64,000 bases of DNA from the NCBI GenBank assembly GCA_025602905.1, contig JAHLKI010000008.1, forward strand, positions 930,001 through 994,000, written 5' to 3'. The notes under the pieces are model-generated. The model saw only the letters and a list, made by a program, of their open reading frames with translations. It searched no databases and was not told the origin of the DNA. Shown here in pieces: positions 1 through 9,745 of the stretch (positions within the stretch are counted from its first letter, which is position 1; each line of letters opens with the position of its first letter). This DNA comes from Phlyctochytrium arcticum. Lineage: Eukaryota; Chytridiomycota; Chytridiomycetes; Chytridiales; Chytridiaceae. The position numbers and the translations under genes are program-made.

Positions 1-540
1 CTGGGTCGCGGCCGGAGATTTTCGCTTTAAAACCCGCAACGTACAGGAGTAAAGCCGTTCGCAACATTAAGCCTCTTTTGAGCGTCTTTACAACCGAATT
101 GGGAACATTTTGGGACGAATACGGACTTGGAGGGGAGTTTTTAGCGGCATTCAACTTTCTTGTGAGTAGTGTGGGTCGCGACCTGCACACGAGAGGTCCC
201 ATTCGAGTCCAAAAATAGCCAGTTGTTCCCCCTTTTGGCGATTGCACATCCCGATTGGGATGCAATGACTACCAACCTCGGGGCACTGAGGTAGGTGAGT
301 AGTGTCGGCATCCATGCCATCCAAACATTTTTGTGAGTAGTGTGTGGGTCGCGCGACCTGCACACGAACGGCCCCATTAAAGTCCAAATATAGTAGTAAT
401 ATTGACCATATTGCAGAGGGTATATATGTTCGAAAACTGAACTTTTTCGCCTGCCACCAAACGATATTTTGCGCAGTCTTAATTTTTCAGTTTTCCCCTT
501 GGTTCCTGCGCAGAACGCAGTCACCTAAAAGGAGGATTTC
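1..540 (-). repeat. Dispersed repeat copy 1
   Basis: On the minus strand this stretch matches two further copies on the plus strand, about 31080-31640 and 32100-32470. Shared landmarks are a 'gactgcgcaaaatat' block, a block around a run of 'cgctcaaaa', and a terminal block ending in 'cggccgcgaagctt'. Within the copy a sub-block of roughly 200 bp containing 'gtcgcgacctgcacacg' occurs twice (about 165-225 and 345-395). No convincing coding frame or terminal structure was found, so the class and the exact ends are unknown. Confidence 0.7.
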
Positions 541-1619
541 ATGTTGGATCTACTATTACAGAATAGATGCGGGGGTCAACAAATGACTCTCGAGGGCCCA
601 TTTTCGGCTGCCTCTCAGCAAAAGTAGAGAAATTGGTCCAGAGTAAGAGATATATTTGCCATTTTGAAAACTCAGCGGGATCGGTATGCACCACATTTGT
701 GGAACGATTCTCCGTGTGGCCCACAATCACAAATCTTGAACTTGTTGTAGAAAATAGACATGTATTGTATCCTACGCAAAACGCGTGCGATTTTTCTCAA
801 GGTGTGGTGACGGTAAAAAATGGGAAGACTCTTGCGAGAGTGCAGAAGTCACACCTTTCATCAGGAGTGAATTGTTCCATATGTCCGATTGCGAAAGAGC
901 GACCCACCACCTCCGTCCTGAACCAAACTGACTCATTTGTAAGTGAAAAGCGTTCATGATGCCCCGAATCTATCGTTATACTTTCAAACTATGCAGTGAC
1001 AAAGTGATTTGTTTTCCCTGAACAATAATCTCATGATCATATTACTTTGGGAGATAGTCTAAGAATCATACGAGCAGTTTGCGAATTGGACTCGTTGGAC
1101 TGCGTTACGCATTGACATCTAAAGATGGTGCACATCAACGCAAAAAAAGCGGTACCAGGAAAAAGCAAAGCAGCATTACCATTACATATTCGAGAGAAAT
1201 GTTATTATACACATCATTTGAGACATACTACATGAATCCTTGCGGTGTCGCTGGGATTCCATACGCGTGGGAGTATGTGAGTTGGTGGTTGTGTAGCAGA
1301 CCCTTTGATGATTCTGCTCAGAATCTTGTTATGGGGAGTGGTTAATTAGTAGAGGCCGGGACACATGATCCTGGGCCTTTGACGGAACTTTGACCTGTGG
1401 TACGCAGTTGGGAATAGGGTCGATTTTTAGGTTTAAGGGGAACATCATAGGGTTCATGGAAGAATTTTTACCGATCCTACACACACTCAATTATTTATTG
1501 TACAGTACATAAATTCTTATCTTTCTATACACATTTCTCTTACTAAATATTTCTAGTGTCTCTTTCTATATTATTATTCGTTCGGGAGTCTCTCAGTACC
1601 CCGCAGAAGTTCTATTTGA
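541..1619. other. Intergenic, no gene recognised
   Basis: Short ATG-initiated frames of up to 130 codons exist here (for example 567-959 on the plus strand). They show no recognisable domain and no splice-supported extension. A short segment near 1550-1615 weakly resembles the tail of the dispersed repeat. Confidence 0.5.
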
Positions 1620-2000
1620 ATAAATCGAATGAGTACATTGATGGCCACCAGTATGCTCCTCGGGTTGCGCCAAAAAATCATTGTGGGGATCTTTTCATAT
1701 AATTGATGGATCCATGCCGATATATTTTACCCAGACTGTGCTGCCCATACACCAGAAGTCTTTTGGTCAAAACTTATACGGTCACAATATAGAACGGTGC
1801 CCATACAGAATGGAAAATGAAGAAAGATGATGGGGAAGTAAGGGGTGTATAAGATTTTCCCACCGATTTTAATTACCAATGTCATTGCATTCATTACAGG
1901 GGGTTAGTATCAGTCTATCTACACGAAATTGTGAGTTGAGGTGCACAGTTTGGAATCGTTATGCGGATAGGGACATGTGCGTTGGTTTGGGACATAAAGG
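1620..2000 (+). repeat. Degenerate tRNA-like repeat unit and flank
   Basis: The stretch beginning 'aatgagtacattgatgg' and passing through a decayed B-box region ('ctcctcgggttgcgcc') is a worn copy of the units at 3.9-6.6 kb. The following 1680-1950 matches 6130-6600, including the block around 'gattttcccacc' and 'gaaattgtgagttgagg'. It is the left part of a block that recurs at 6.1-7.9 kb, each time ending in a DUF2431-like gene. Confidence 0.6.
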
Positions 2001-2118
2001 GACTGGTGTAGGAAGTGTGACTATTTGTTGTGTAGGAAGTACGTTATTTGTTGGGATTTTCGTGTGAGGAGCGGGGGATGTAGGGTCACAGCAACTGATA
2101 TTCGACATCCATAGACAG

Positions 2119-2790
2119 GTGTTTGTCGGTAATCATTTGGGCAACGGTGTATCACTGGCAAATGACGATCCCTCCTCTTTTTTTCTAGGCTCACGTCCTG
2201 CATCTGCTTGTCAAGGTCGTTTATCAGCGAAATCTCTGGGAGCTCACGAATCCTCCTCGTTTTTTCTAGATTCATGTCCTGGATCTGTTTGTCAAGGTCT
2301 TTTATCGGCGAAGGCCTTTTATCGGCGAAATCTTTGGCATCTCACGAATCCTCCTCGTTTCTTCTAGGTTCATGTCCTGGGTCTGCTTGTTAAGGCCTTT
2401 TATCGGCGAAATCTTTGGGATGTCACGAATCCTCCTCGTTTCTTCTAGGTTCATGTCCTGGGTCTGCTTGTTAAGGTCTTTTATCGGCGAAATCTTTGGG
2501 ATCTCCCGAATCCTCCTCGTTTCTTCTAGGTTCATGTCCTGGGTCTGCTTGTTAAGGCCTTTTATCGGCGAAATCTTTGGGATGTCACGAATCCTCCTCG
2601 TTTCTTCTAGGTTCATGTCCTGGGTCTGCTTGTTAAGGTCTTTTATCGGCGAAATCTTTGGGATCTCCCGAATCCTCCTCGTTTCTTCTAGGTTCATGTC
2701 CTGGGTCTGTTTTTCAAGGTCTTTTATCGGCGGCACAATCCTTGGGAGTTTGCAGACTCTCCTCTCATTACCTAGGGTCAGGCCCGTCAT
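2119..2790 (-). repeat. 81-bp tandem repeat array (162-bp higher-order unit)
   Basis: About eight copies of an 81-bp unit. The five central copies are nearly identical and alternate between two subtypes, which shows amplification of an 81+81 dimer. The copy near 2310 carries an extra 17 bp ('cttttatcggcgaaggc' direct duplication) that breaks the reading frame. Confidence 0.85.
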
Positions 2791-2838
2791 CTGCAGGTCT
2801 TCAATAAGTGACTGAGCAGAGAAAGGAATACCATCCAT
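2302..2838 (-). CDS. Open frame of 27-residue tandem repeats
   Basis: A 178-residue frame made almost entirely of a 27-residue charged unit: about five near-identical copies with the core 'NLEETRRIR' and 'PKISPIK', plus divergent outer copies. Alternate copies differ in the same residues (E/D and D/G), so the effective DNA unit is 162 bp. The frame ends at a 17-bp direct duplication near 2300-2330 that shifts the frame; the repeats continue in another frame to 2021. It starts just after the stop of the DUF2431-like gene on the same strand. An intron-like CTGAC branch signal and ATATAG acceptor precede its ATG, so it could be a 3' exon of that gene, although the only donor that gives the right phase is weak. 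Function unknown. Confidence 0.45.
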   Translation of the reverse strand: MDGIPFSAQSLIEDLQMTGLTLGNERRVCKLPRIVPPIKDLEKQTQDMNLEETRRIREIPKISPIKDLNKQTQDMNLEETRRIRDIPKISPIKGLNKQTQDMNLEETRRIREIPKISPIKDLNKQTQDMNLEETRRIRDIPKISPIKGLNKQTQDMNLEETRRIREMPKISPIKGLRR

Positions 2839-3755
2839 CTATATCACAAGTAAAGGTCAGTGATTTGAATGCAGACAGGTGATGAGTGTCAACAAACAAA
2901 CTTTCTGTCTTAGTGAAGATGAGGGTAAGATGCTTATTTAAAATCCAATCATGGATATCCTTTACATTTGACTGGTGCCTGTACCCAAGCTGCAACAGCC
3001 ATCTGATCGTGCGATCATCTGCGCAATCAAAAATGTATCCATTTTTCGGCGCGTGATGGGTGATCAGTTTCGTGAGTTGGTAGGCTTGAGAGTATGAGGG
3101 GTCTGTACAGATCCCAATGTACAAAGTTCCTCCCTTTTTTTGCACTTGCCCAGAGCTAGACATCAAACCAGAGCATAGCTCGGCAGTGGCGAAATAATTT
3201 CCGCGGGAAAATGTATACGGACATTGGAAGAAAATGTTGCAAGAATGGGTACGGACGGAAGTGCCCTCCGCGTATGACTGAAGCTTGCACGCATCCACTT
3301 CCGCAATGTAGGCGGGCCCAATGGCAGGGTTGCCGAAAACAGCATTGTAACGTTGTTTGACCCCTTCCAGGGAAAAGACCGTCGTATCTAGGTATTATAC
3401 TCAGCTTCGCTATCCTTGCGCTAGAGAACGCAACACAATACAACGTACCTCGGTTGATTCTGAGAAGAAGATTTTGGTTTCTTTCAGCATGTGCCAATGC
3501 AGTTCCCACTGCATTATCCCAGTCTGGCTCATGAGTTTCCAATGTGGTAGTGACAACATTTGCGACTGAACATCGTAGAGCAACAAACGCGGCCGTAAAG
3601 GTGAACGTAGCTCCTTCCCCCACTAGGAGAACTTTCGGCAGGTCTGAGGTGAATAACTTTTCGTGCACTTTGCCCCGTTTCAATGGTAGCTGAATGCACT
3701 CCAAAAATGGTCCTAATGGCACTTGTATGGTATGATCTCCATCGCTATCAGCCAT
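2801..3755 (-). CDS. DUF2431/BMT5-like Rossmann methyltransferase-like protein, copy 1
   Basis: Two exons, 3755-3449 and 3387-2801, joined across a 61-nt GTACGT...CTAG intron; the product is 297 residues if it ends at 2801. After a short acidic start, the motif KVLLVGEG (about residues 41-48) followed by 'TFTFTAAF' matches the SAM-binding motif I of the BMT5/DUF2431 family (25S rRNA uridine-N3 methyltransferase-like). A later 'VDACKL' and 'NIFFQCP' sit where this family has VDAT.L and the 'FNFPH' strand. The usual Asn-Phe-Pro-His signature is altered to Gln-Cys-Pro, so catalysis is uncertain. The copy at 6.9 kb has the intron at the same codon. In both copies a CTGAC branch site and an AG lie just before the stop, so an additional 3' intron is possible. 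Confidence 0.65.
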
Positions 3756-3984
3756 TTTGTTGATAGGAGAAATGCTAAGGGCAGTCGTAGGACAGGTTAA
3801 ACAGATTCAAGTGGTTTCGTTTTACGCCTGTAAAAAAAATGCTTGATATGATGGGAATGGTTATGACAGGTGTCGCTTCCGTCTTGACAGGTGTTACAGA
3901 CACCACGATCACACTGTATGACTGTGCCCCGTATAGTTAATGAGCGCCTTGTCCCTTGGAGCAACATTCCCACATCACCAGCTG

Positions 3985-6590
3985 TGCTAGCCGTATCCTC
4001 CGAATTCGATCTCGGGAGGCGTAAAAATCATTCATTTTTTTGTCAATTCTTTCACATTACAGAAGGTGACTTCCCCCCACCCCTTCATACATCAATGAAA
4101 ACATTCATCAGGAAAACAAAAAGGCGCCGTGGGCATATCAACCAACTTCAAATGAGTACATTGATGGCAACCTGTATCCTCCGAGTTCGACCTCGGGCGG
4201 TGCAAAAATCAAATATTTTTTGCTGGCGGGCTCTCACCATGAAGGGTTGGACGTGCCGATGAACCATCCGGTACTCTTTGAGTTCTCCATACTGCTATGC
4301 CCATTTTTCAATGCACCAGGTGTCTTTTGGTCGTTGAGACCAATACCACTGCGTAACGCGTTCACATTACAGGCGGTGACTTCCCCCCAAACCCAGAATA
4401 GCCATCAACACAAAAAACCACCAAGAAAGCAAGACGGCGCCGTGGGCATATCAACCAAATTCAAATGAGTACACTGATGGCAACCCGTATTATCCGAGTT
4501 CGATCTCGGGCGGCGCAAAAATCAATCTTTTTTTTTGTTGCTCGGGTCTCTCCCCATGAAGGGTTGGACGTGCCGATGATCCATCCGGTACCCTTTGAGT
4601 TCTCCATACTGCTATGCCCATTTTTCAAAGCACCAAATGTCTTTTGGTCGTTGAGACCAATACCACTGCGCAACGTGTTCACGATATAGACGGTGACTTC
4701 CCACCAAACCCAGAATAGACAACAACACAAAAAACCACCAAGAAAGCAAGGCGGCGCCGTGGGCATATCAACCAACTTCAAATTGATGGCAACCCGTATC
4801 CTCCGAGTTCGATCTCGGGCGGCGCAAAACAATCATTCTTTTTTTTGTCAATTCTTCCACAATACAGAAGGTGCCTTCCCCCCACCCCTTCATACATCAA
4901 TGAAAACATTCATCAGGAAAACAAAAAGGCGCCGTGGGCATATCAACCAACTTCAAATGAGTACATTGATGGCAACCTGTATCCTCCGAGTTCGACCTCG
5001 GGCGGTGCAAAAATCAAATATTTTTTGCTGGCGGGCTCTCACCATGAAGGGTTGGACGTGCCGATGAACCATCCGGTACTCTTTGAGTTCTCCATACTGC
5101 TATGCCCATTTTTCAATGCACCAGGTGTCTTTTGGTCGTTGAGACCAATACCACTGCGTAACGCGTTCACATTACAGGCGGTGACTTCCCCCCAAACCCA
5201 GAATAGCCATCAACACAAAAAACCACCAAGAAAGCAAGACGGCGCCGTGGGCATATCAACCAAATTCAAATGAGTACACTGATGGCAACCCGTATTATCC
5301 GAGTTCGATCTCGGGCGGCGCAAAAATCAATCTTTTTTTTTGTTGCTCGGGTCTCTCCCCATGAAGGGTTGGACGTGCCGATGATCCATCCGGTACCCTT
5401 TGAGTTCTCCATACTGCTATGCCCATTTTTCAAAGCACCAAATGTCTTTTGGTCGTTGAGACCAATACCACTGCGCAACGTGTTCACGATATAGACGGTG
5501 ACTTCCCACCAAACCCAGAATAGACAACAACACAAAAAACCACCAAGAAAGCAAGGCGGCGCCGTGGGCATATCAACCAACTTCAAATTGATGGCAACCC
5601 GTATCCTCCGAGTTCGATCTCGGGCGGCGCAAAACAATCATTCTTTTTTTTGTCAATTCTTCCACAATACAGAAGGTGACTTCCCCCCACCCCTTCATAC
5701 ATCAATGAAAACATTCATCAGGAAAACAAAAAGGCGCCGTGGGCATATCAACCAACTTCAAATGAGTACATTGATGGCAACCTGTATCCTCCGAGTTCGA
5801 CCTCGGGCGGTGCAAAAATCAAATGTTTTTTGCTGGGGGGTTCTCACCATGAAGGTTTGGACGTGCCGATGATCCATCCGGTACCCTTTGAGCCTTCCAT
5901 ACTGCTATGCCCATTTTTCAATGCACCAGGTGTCTTTTGGTCGTTGAGACCAATACAACTGCGCAACGCGTTCACATTACAGGCGGTGACTTCCCCCCAG
6001 ACCCAGAATAGACATCAACACAAAAAACCACCAAAAACGCAAGACGGCGCCGTGGGCATATTAACCAACTTCAAATGAGTACATTGATGGATGGCAACCG
6101 GTATCCTCCGAGTTCGATCTCGGGCGGCGCAAAAAATCATACTTTTTTTTCGTGGGGATCTTCTCTTATAATTGACGGATGTTCCATGGATCCATCCGAC
6201 ATACTTGACCCAGACCCTCCATACCGTGCTGCCTATTCTTTATGCACCATATGTCTTTTGGTCGTTGGGACCCGGCAAAGTTCAAAGTGCTGCGCAGCCT
6301 CGGACGCGCTCACATTACAGACGGTGACTTCCCCCCAAACCCAGAATAGACATCAACGAAAAAAAATTACCAGGAAAGCAAGAAGGCGCCGTGGGCATAT
6401 CAACTCAACTGTGTTTCAGATTGCCACCCGTATACTCCGAGTTCGATCTCGGGCGGCGCAAAAAATTACCATTTCTTTTTTTTTGGCCAAGATTTTCCCA
6501 CCTATTTTCATTACCAGTATCATTACGTTCATTGCAGGAGGTTATTTTCAGTCTTTCTGCACGGAATTGTGACTTGAGGCGCAGGTTGAG
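3985..6590 (+). repeat. Tandem array of tRNA-like, Pol III-type units
   Basis: About nine units in the same orientation. Most begin with GGCGCCGTGGGC (at 4123, 4436, 4753, 4928, 5241, 5558, 5733, 6046 and 6385) and end about 80 nt later with CGGCGCA. The ends can pair (GCGCCG with CGGCGC). A T-arm-like hairpin contains a B-box-like 'GAGTTCGATCTCGGG', and each unit is followed after 10-15 nt by a run of 6-9 T, as for Pol III termination. Spacers of about 200-230 bp are also conserved and contain 'gggttggacgtgccgatga'. A first unit near 3990-4040 is degenerate. I see no good A box and no canonical anticodon arm, so these are tRNA-like, not tRNA genes. Confidence 0.75.
4062..6080 (+). repeat. 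805-bp tandem duplication within the array
   Basis: Sequence from about 4062 to 4866 is repeated almost without change at 4867-5671, and a third partial copy runs to about 6080. Every feature is offset by exactly 805 bp, and each full unit contains three tRNA-like elements. The near identity indicates a recent duplication, or a very faithful assembly of one. The open frames seen here are simply repeated with it and have no recognisable product. Confidence 0.9.
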
Positions 6591-6915
6591 GCGCACAGCC
6601 TTTAGTCGCTGATGATATTCATGATGCGTGGGAATGGGTGTTTAAGTGCGTGTTATGTTGTGGAAGAACATTTTGGAAGGTGCATGATATATATATTGAT
6701 GGTCCCTGTCGCAAAATAAGTTACATATTAGAGAGAAAATTGTGATTATTGGATTGTGAGGTGAAGTGCAATGCTGATGGTTTTCACGGTGTATGGGAAT
6801 GGAGATTAGGAGTTGGGCAGTGCGGTTGGGGTGTGTGTTTGGGTCGATGGTTATGTTGTGGAAGTACATTTTCGATTTTTAGAAGGTGTGCCCTTCATCT
6901 GTTCGAAGGCAAATG

Positions 6916-7847
6916 TCAGTGGTTTTGAATGCAGCAGGTTATGGGTATCAACGGATTTACCCTTTTAGTGAAGATGAGGGTAACATGGTCTCCGATAATT
7001 CGATAATGGATATGATCATTCGAAGCTGACTCATGCTTGTAACCAAAATGCAGGATCTGTTTGATGGTTTGATCATCTGCACCTACAAAACGGTACCCGT
7101 TTTGGGGCGCGTGATGGGTGATGAGTTCCTGGACGTTGTAGGAGCGGGGGTATGCGCCGTTTGCGCAAATTCCGATATACAAAGAGTCACCCTTTTTCTG
7201 GACTTGCGCAGAGCTACGCATCAGACCAGAGCACAGCTTGGCAGTGGCAATAAAATCATCTTGACCTCCAATAAACGGACATTGGAAGAAAATGTTGCGG
7301 GAGTGGGACCGGACGGAGATATGATGATCGTCTCGTTCAAGATTGCGCGCATCCACGAGAGGAATGTAGGCGGGGCCAGTTGCAGGGGTGCCGAACACAG
7401 CACTATAGCGGGCTTCTACCTCCCGCTGAGAAAAGAACGCCGTATCTAGGGATGGTACTGAGCTTCGCCATCCTCGTGCTCGTAAACACAACGAAAAATA
7501 CCTCGGTGAGTTCTGAGCCACTTTTGGTTCTCCTCAGTATGTTTCAGGGCATACCTCACTGCACCATCCCAGTCTGGCTTAAGATATCCAAATGTGCTGG
7601 TAACAATATTTGCCACTGAGCGTCGGAGAGCGACAAACGCAGCCGTAAAGGTGAAATTGGATCCTTCCCACACTATGAGAACTTTCGGCAGGCCAGAGTT
7701 GAATAGCTTTTCGTGCACTTTGCCCCGTTTCAGCGGCAGATACATATACGTGACATCTTCCGGACAGGGACCCCATACCACTTGCACTTTTATGGATGGG
7801 ATGCCTTGATCGCTATCAGAATCATCATCAGAGTTACTGGCAGCCAT
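6916..7847 (-). CDS. DUF2431/BMT5-like Rossmann methyltransferase-like protein, copy 2
   Basis: Two exons, 7847-7502 and 7445-6916, separated by a 56-nt GTATTT...CTAG intron, giving 291 residues. I chose the ATG at 7847 because the following 'MAAS..DDDSD' parallels the acidic start of copy 1; the frame stays open to 7877. Motif I is altered to KVLIVWEGSNFTFTAAF (Trp replaces the first Gly of GEG). 'VDARNL' and 'NIFFQCPF' keep the family pattern. The downstream flank carries a CTGAC branch sequence and a CAG acceptor after the stop, and a GTAAAT donor lies inside the last codons. A spliced alternative C-terminus of about 15 residues is therefore possible, as in copy 1. The Trp in motif I makes SAM binding doubtful. 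Confidence 0.62.
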
Positions 7848-8423
7848 TCTGTTGTCAAGACATTGTCGGTTTCTCATTTCGCCGAAAGGAACGGGAAAGA
7901 GCTGCTTTCCTCCGCTTCCTGGCTGAACTGCTTGGGGATAATCGGCTCTCGAACAAAGTGACGAATGCCCTATATATGAAATTTGAATATATGCAGCTTC
8001 AAATCACAAAAAAGAAATGTCAAAAACCTGGGGAACGAGAAAATTGGCTTCGCTCGCCAACTATTTACGACGCCGCCATTTGTCGAATGGTGTATCAAGA
8101 GACACCCCGGTAGGCTCCGAGGCATGGTCCAAGTAATCGCTCATATGTGTTGGAAGGTGATTGAACCAGAAGTGACTCTCCGTGGCCAGATTTTACTGAT
8201 CTTCTGATCTTTACAGTTCGAGAACAGCTGTGAGAAAGAGACCTCACTACGTTCGCAACTATGCTACAGGTATGGGATATTTGCTATGATATCTAAGGGT
8301 ATGAGGTATGGTATGATTATTAGGACTATTTACAATTACAGGGAGAAACAAAAAAAGAATCCTTGCGGTCAACGCAGAATAGCAAGATAGAGAAGTTCGA
8401 AGGGTACATGCAACAAAAATCAA
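7848..8423. other. Intergenic between divergent/convergent hypotheticals
   Basis: No frame with recognisable features. It holds the 5' region of the DUF2431-like gene and the 3' region of the Pro/Ser-rich hypothetical. Confidence 0.5.
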
Positions 8424-9056
8424 TCAAAATGCCATGGCCAAATCCCTCGATCGGGAGCCGCCTTTTGGCCCATAGACACAGCACACAAGAAAGGCCCAGT
8501 GCTCAAATGTACTCTCCGAAAGCCAGAAATCAAAGCCTTTTGGGCAGTCATTTATGGTGCGAGTGTAGGGTGGTGCCGGCTCGGCGCCTACCAGCAATGC
8601 CTCGTCCGAATGATCATGAAAGTCTGAGAGATCGCCAAAGGGTTCGTAAGATGGGAGTGCGGCGCCTGTAGGCTGGTCTTCTGTTTCGAGAAAGGCGGGT
8701 GGTGGGTAGGTTGGCGAATCTGCTGCTGGTGATGATGATGATTTCTCTTGGGATTTCTTGGCAAATGCCAGGATCTTGTCGAGTGATGGTATACAGATGG
8801 CTTTCGGTTGTTCTGTATAGATGTATGCGGTGGGTGGGTAGGCAGGCAAGTCTGGCAATAATGATTTGCTCTCGATAAAAGGTGGCTCGCAAGTAGTATC
8901 AGGAGTGTGTGAAGCGATGAGTGTCTTGGACATGCAAGGCACAGGGATTTGTGTGGATGAGGTTTTATTGGGGAGTGGTGTTCTGTTTTGTTCCTGCAAA
9001 ATAGAATACAAGACTGGGGGAAGGACGTTCGATGCATTCTTTTGTACATATTCCAT
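8424..9056 (-). CDS. Pro/Ser/Tyr-rich hypothetical protein, 210 aa
   Basis: Single uninterrupted frame starting at an ATG. The middle is rich in Pro, Ser and Thr and carries several short proline-tyrosine patches ('YPPTAY', 'YPPPAF', 'LPSYEPF', 'APPYTR') that recall, but do not exactly match, the PPxY ligands of WW domains. No signal peptide, membrane helix or enzyme motif is visible. The frame length and biased composition support a real but disordered protein; it could also be chance, since no paralog or intron supports it. Confidence 0.45.
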   Translation of the reverse strand: MEYVQKNASNVLPPVLYSILQEQNRTPLPNKTSSTQIPVPCMSKTLIASHTPDTTCEPPFIESKSLLPDLPAYPPTAYIYTEQPKAICIPSLDKILAFAKKSQEKSSSSPAADSPTYPPPAFLETEDQPTGAALPSYEPFGDLSDFHDHSDEALLVGAEPAPPYTRTINDCPKGFDFWLSESTFEHWAFLVCCVYGPKGGSRSRDLAMAF

Positions 9057-9745
9057 GGGTATGTCAGTGCGGAATATACGCCAAGTTCAGCGCCAAGTTC
9101 ATCGGAAGTTCATGCATCAGATGATATGATCGGAGTGTTCCACATGCTCCAGAATTCTGCCACGTTGCGTACAACTCATGCCCGTTCCAATAAGAATTTG
9201 GTGCCAAAGTCCGCTGCTGTACGCATCAACGCCCAAAGCCGCCAAGCCATTTCCAAAAACCAAAAAGCTTACCGTGATCGCTTGATCAACGGTATTCCTA
9301 CTTTCATCTCGGATCTGATAAGTTGATAAACCTTGTATTTTAGCATGCGTTGCCGAAATGCCAGGATTGATTGCCTGGATCTCTTATAGATCTGTCCGTG
9401 TGTCGGTCTTGCAAATTTCAGCGCGCTATAAATTGAAGGTTTACCCCGCAGGCTTAGATTTTTCAAACTTGGCATAAAGAGAACACCAAGTGATGCAGGT
9501 GCTGGTCTCATCAGGAATTCAGGAAACAGTTTGAAACTGTTAAATTCCACTTTGAAGTCTCGGTTGAAATCCAGGTTGAAATCTTCTGTGTGAAATCACT
9601 GCAAGATCTTCAAGTGGCTGGCTAGTTTACTTACGCGGATTTCATAATGGGGAAAGTTGAAACTCCGCATCCAGATCCTCGTTCTTTGACTGCCGGACTT
9701 CTTTGACCCAACCACCAGAATCTCGTCGCTAGACTTTTGCCCACC
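9057..9745. other. Intergenic upstream of the enkurin-like gene
   Basis: No convincing gene. Two short frames (plus 8988-9326, minus 9269-9550) lack supporting features, and the second has no ATG at its start. The segment should contain the promoters of the two divergent flanking genes. Confidence 0.45.

Noticed and set aside
2119..2790. CRISPR-like array
   Set aside because: The units are contiguous 81-bp coding tandem repeats without unique spacers, in a eukaryotic genome.
4123..4207. Genuine tRNA gene
   Set aside because: No anticodon arm with a seven-base loop and no good A box; the T loop has a non-standard closing pair.
4461..5872. Repeated 123-124-codon frames in the tRNA-like array
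   Set aside because: They recur only because the DNA is duplicated by 805 bp; they run through the T-run terminators and the B-box hairpins and show no protein-like constraint.
8988..9326. 112-codon plus-strand frame upstream of the enkurin-like gene
   Set aside because: It overlaps antisense the start of the Pro/Ser-rich gene, has no domain, and no splice path to the downstream exon was found.
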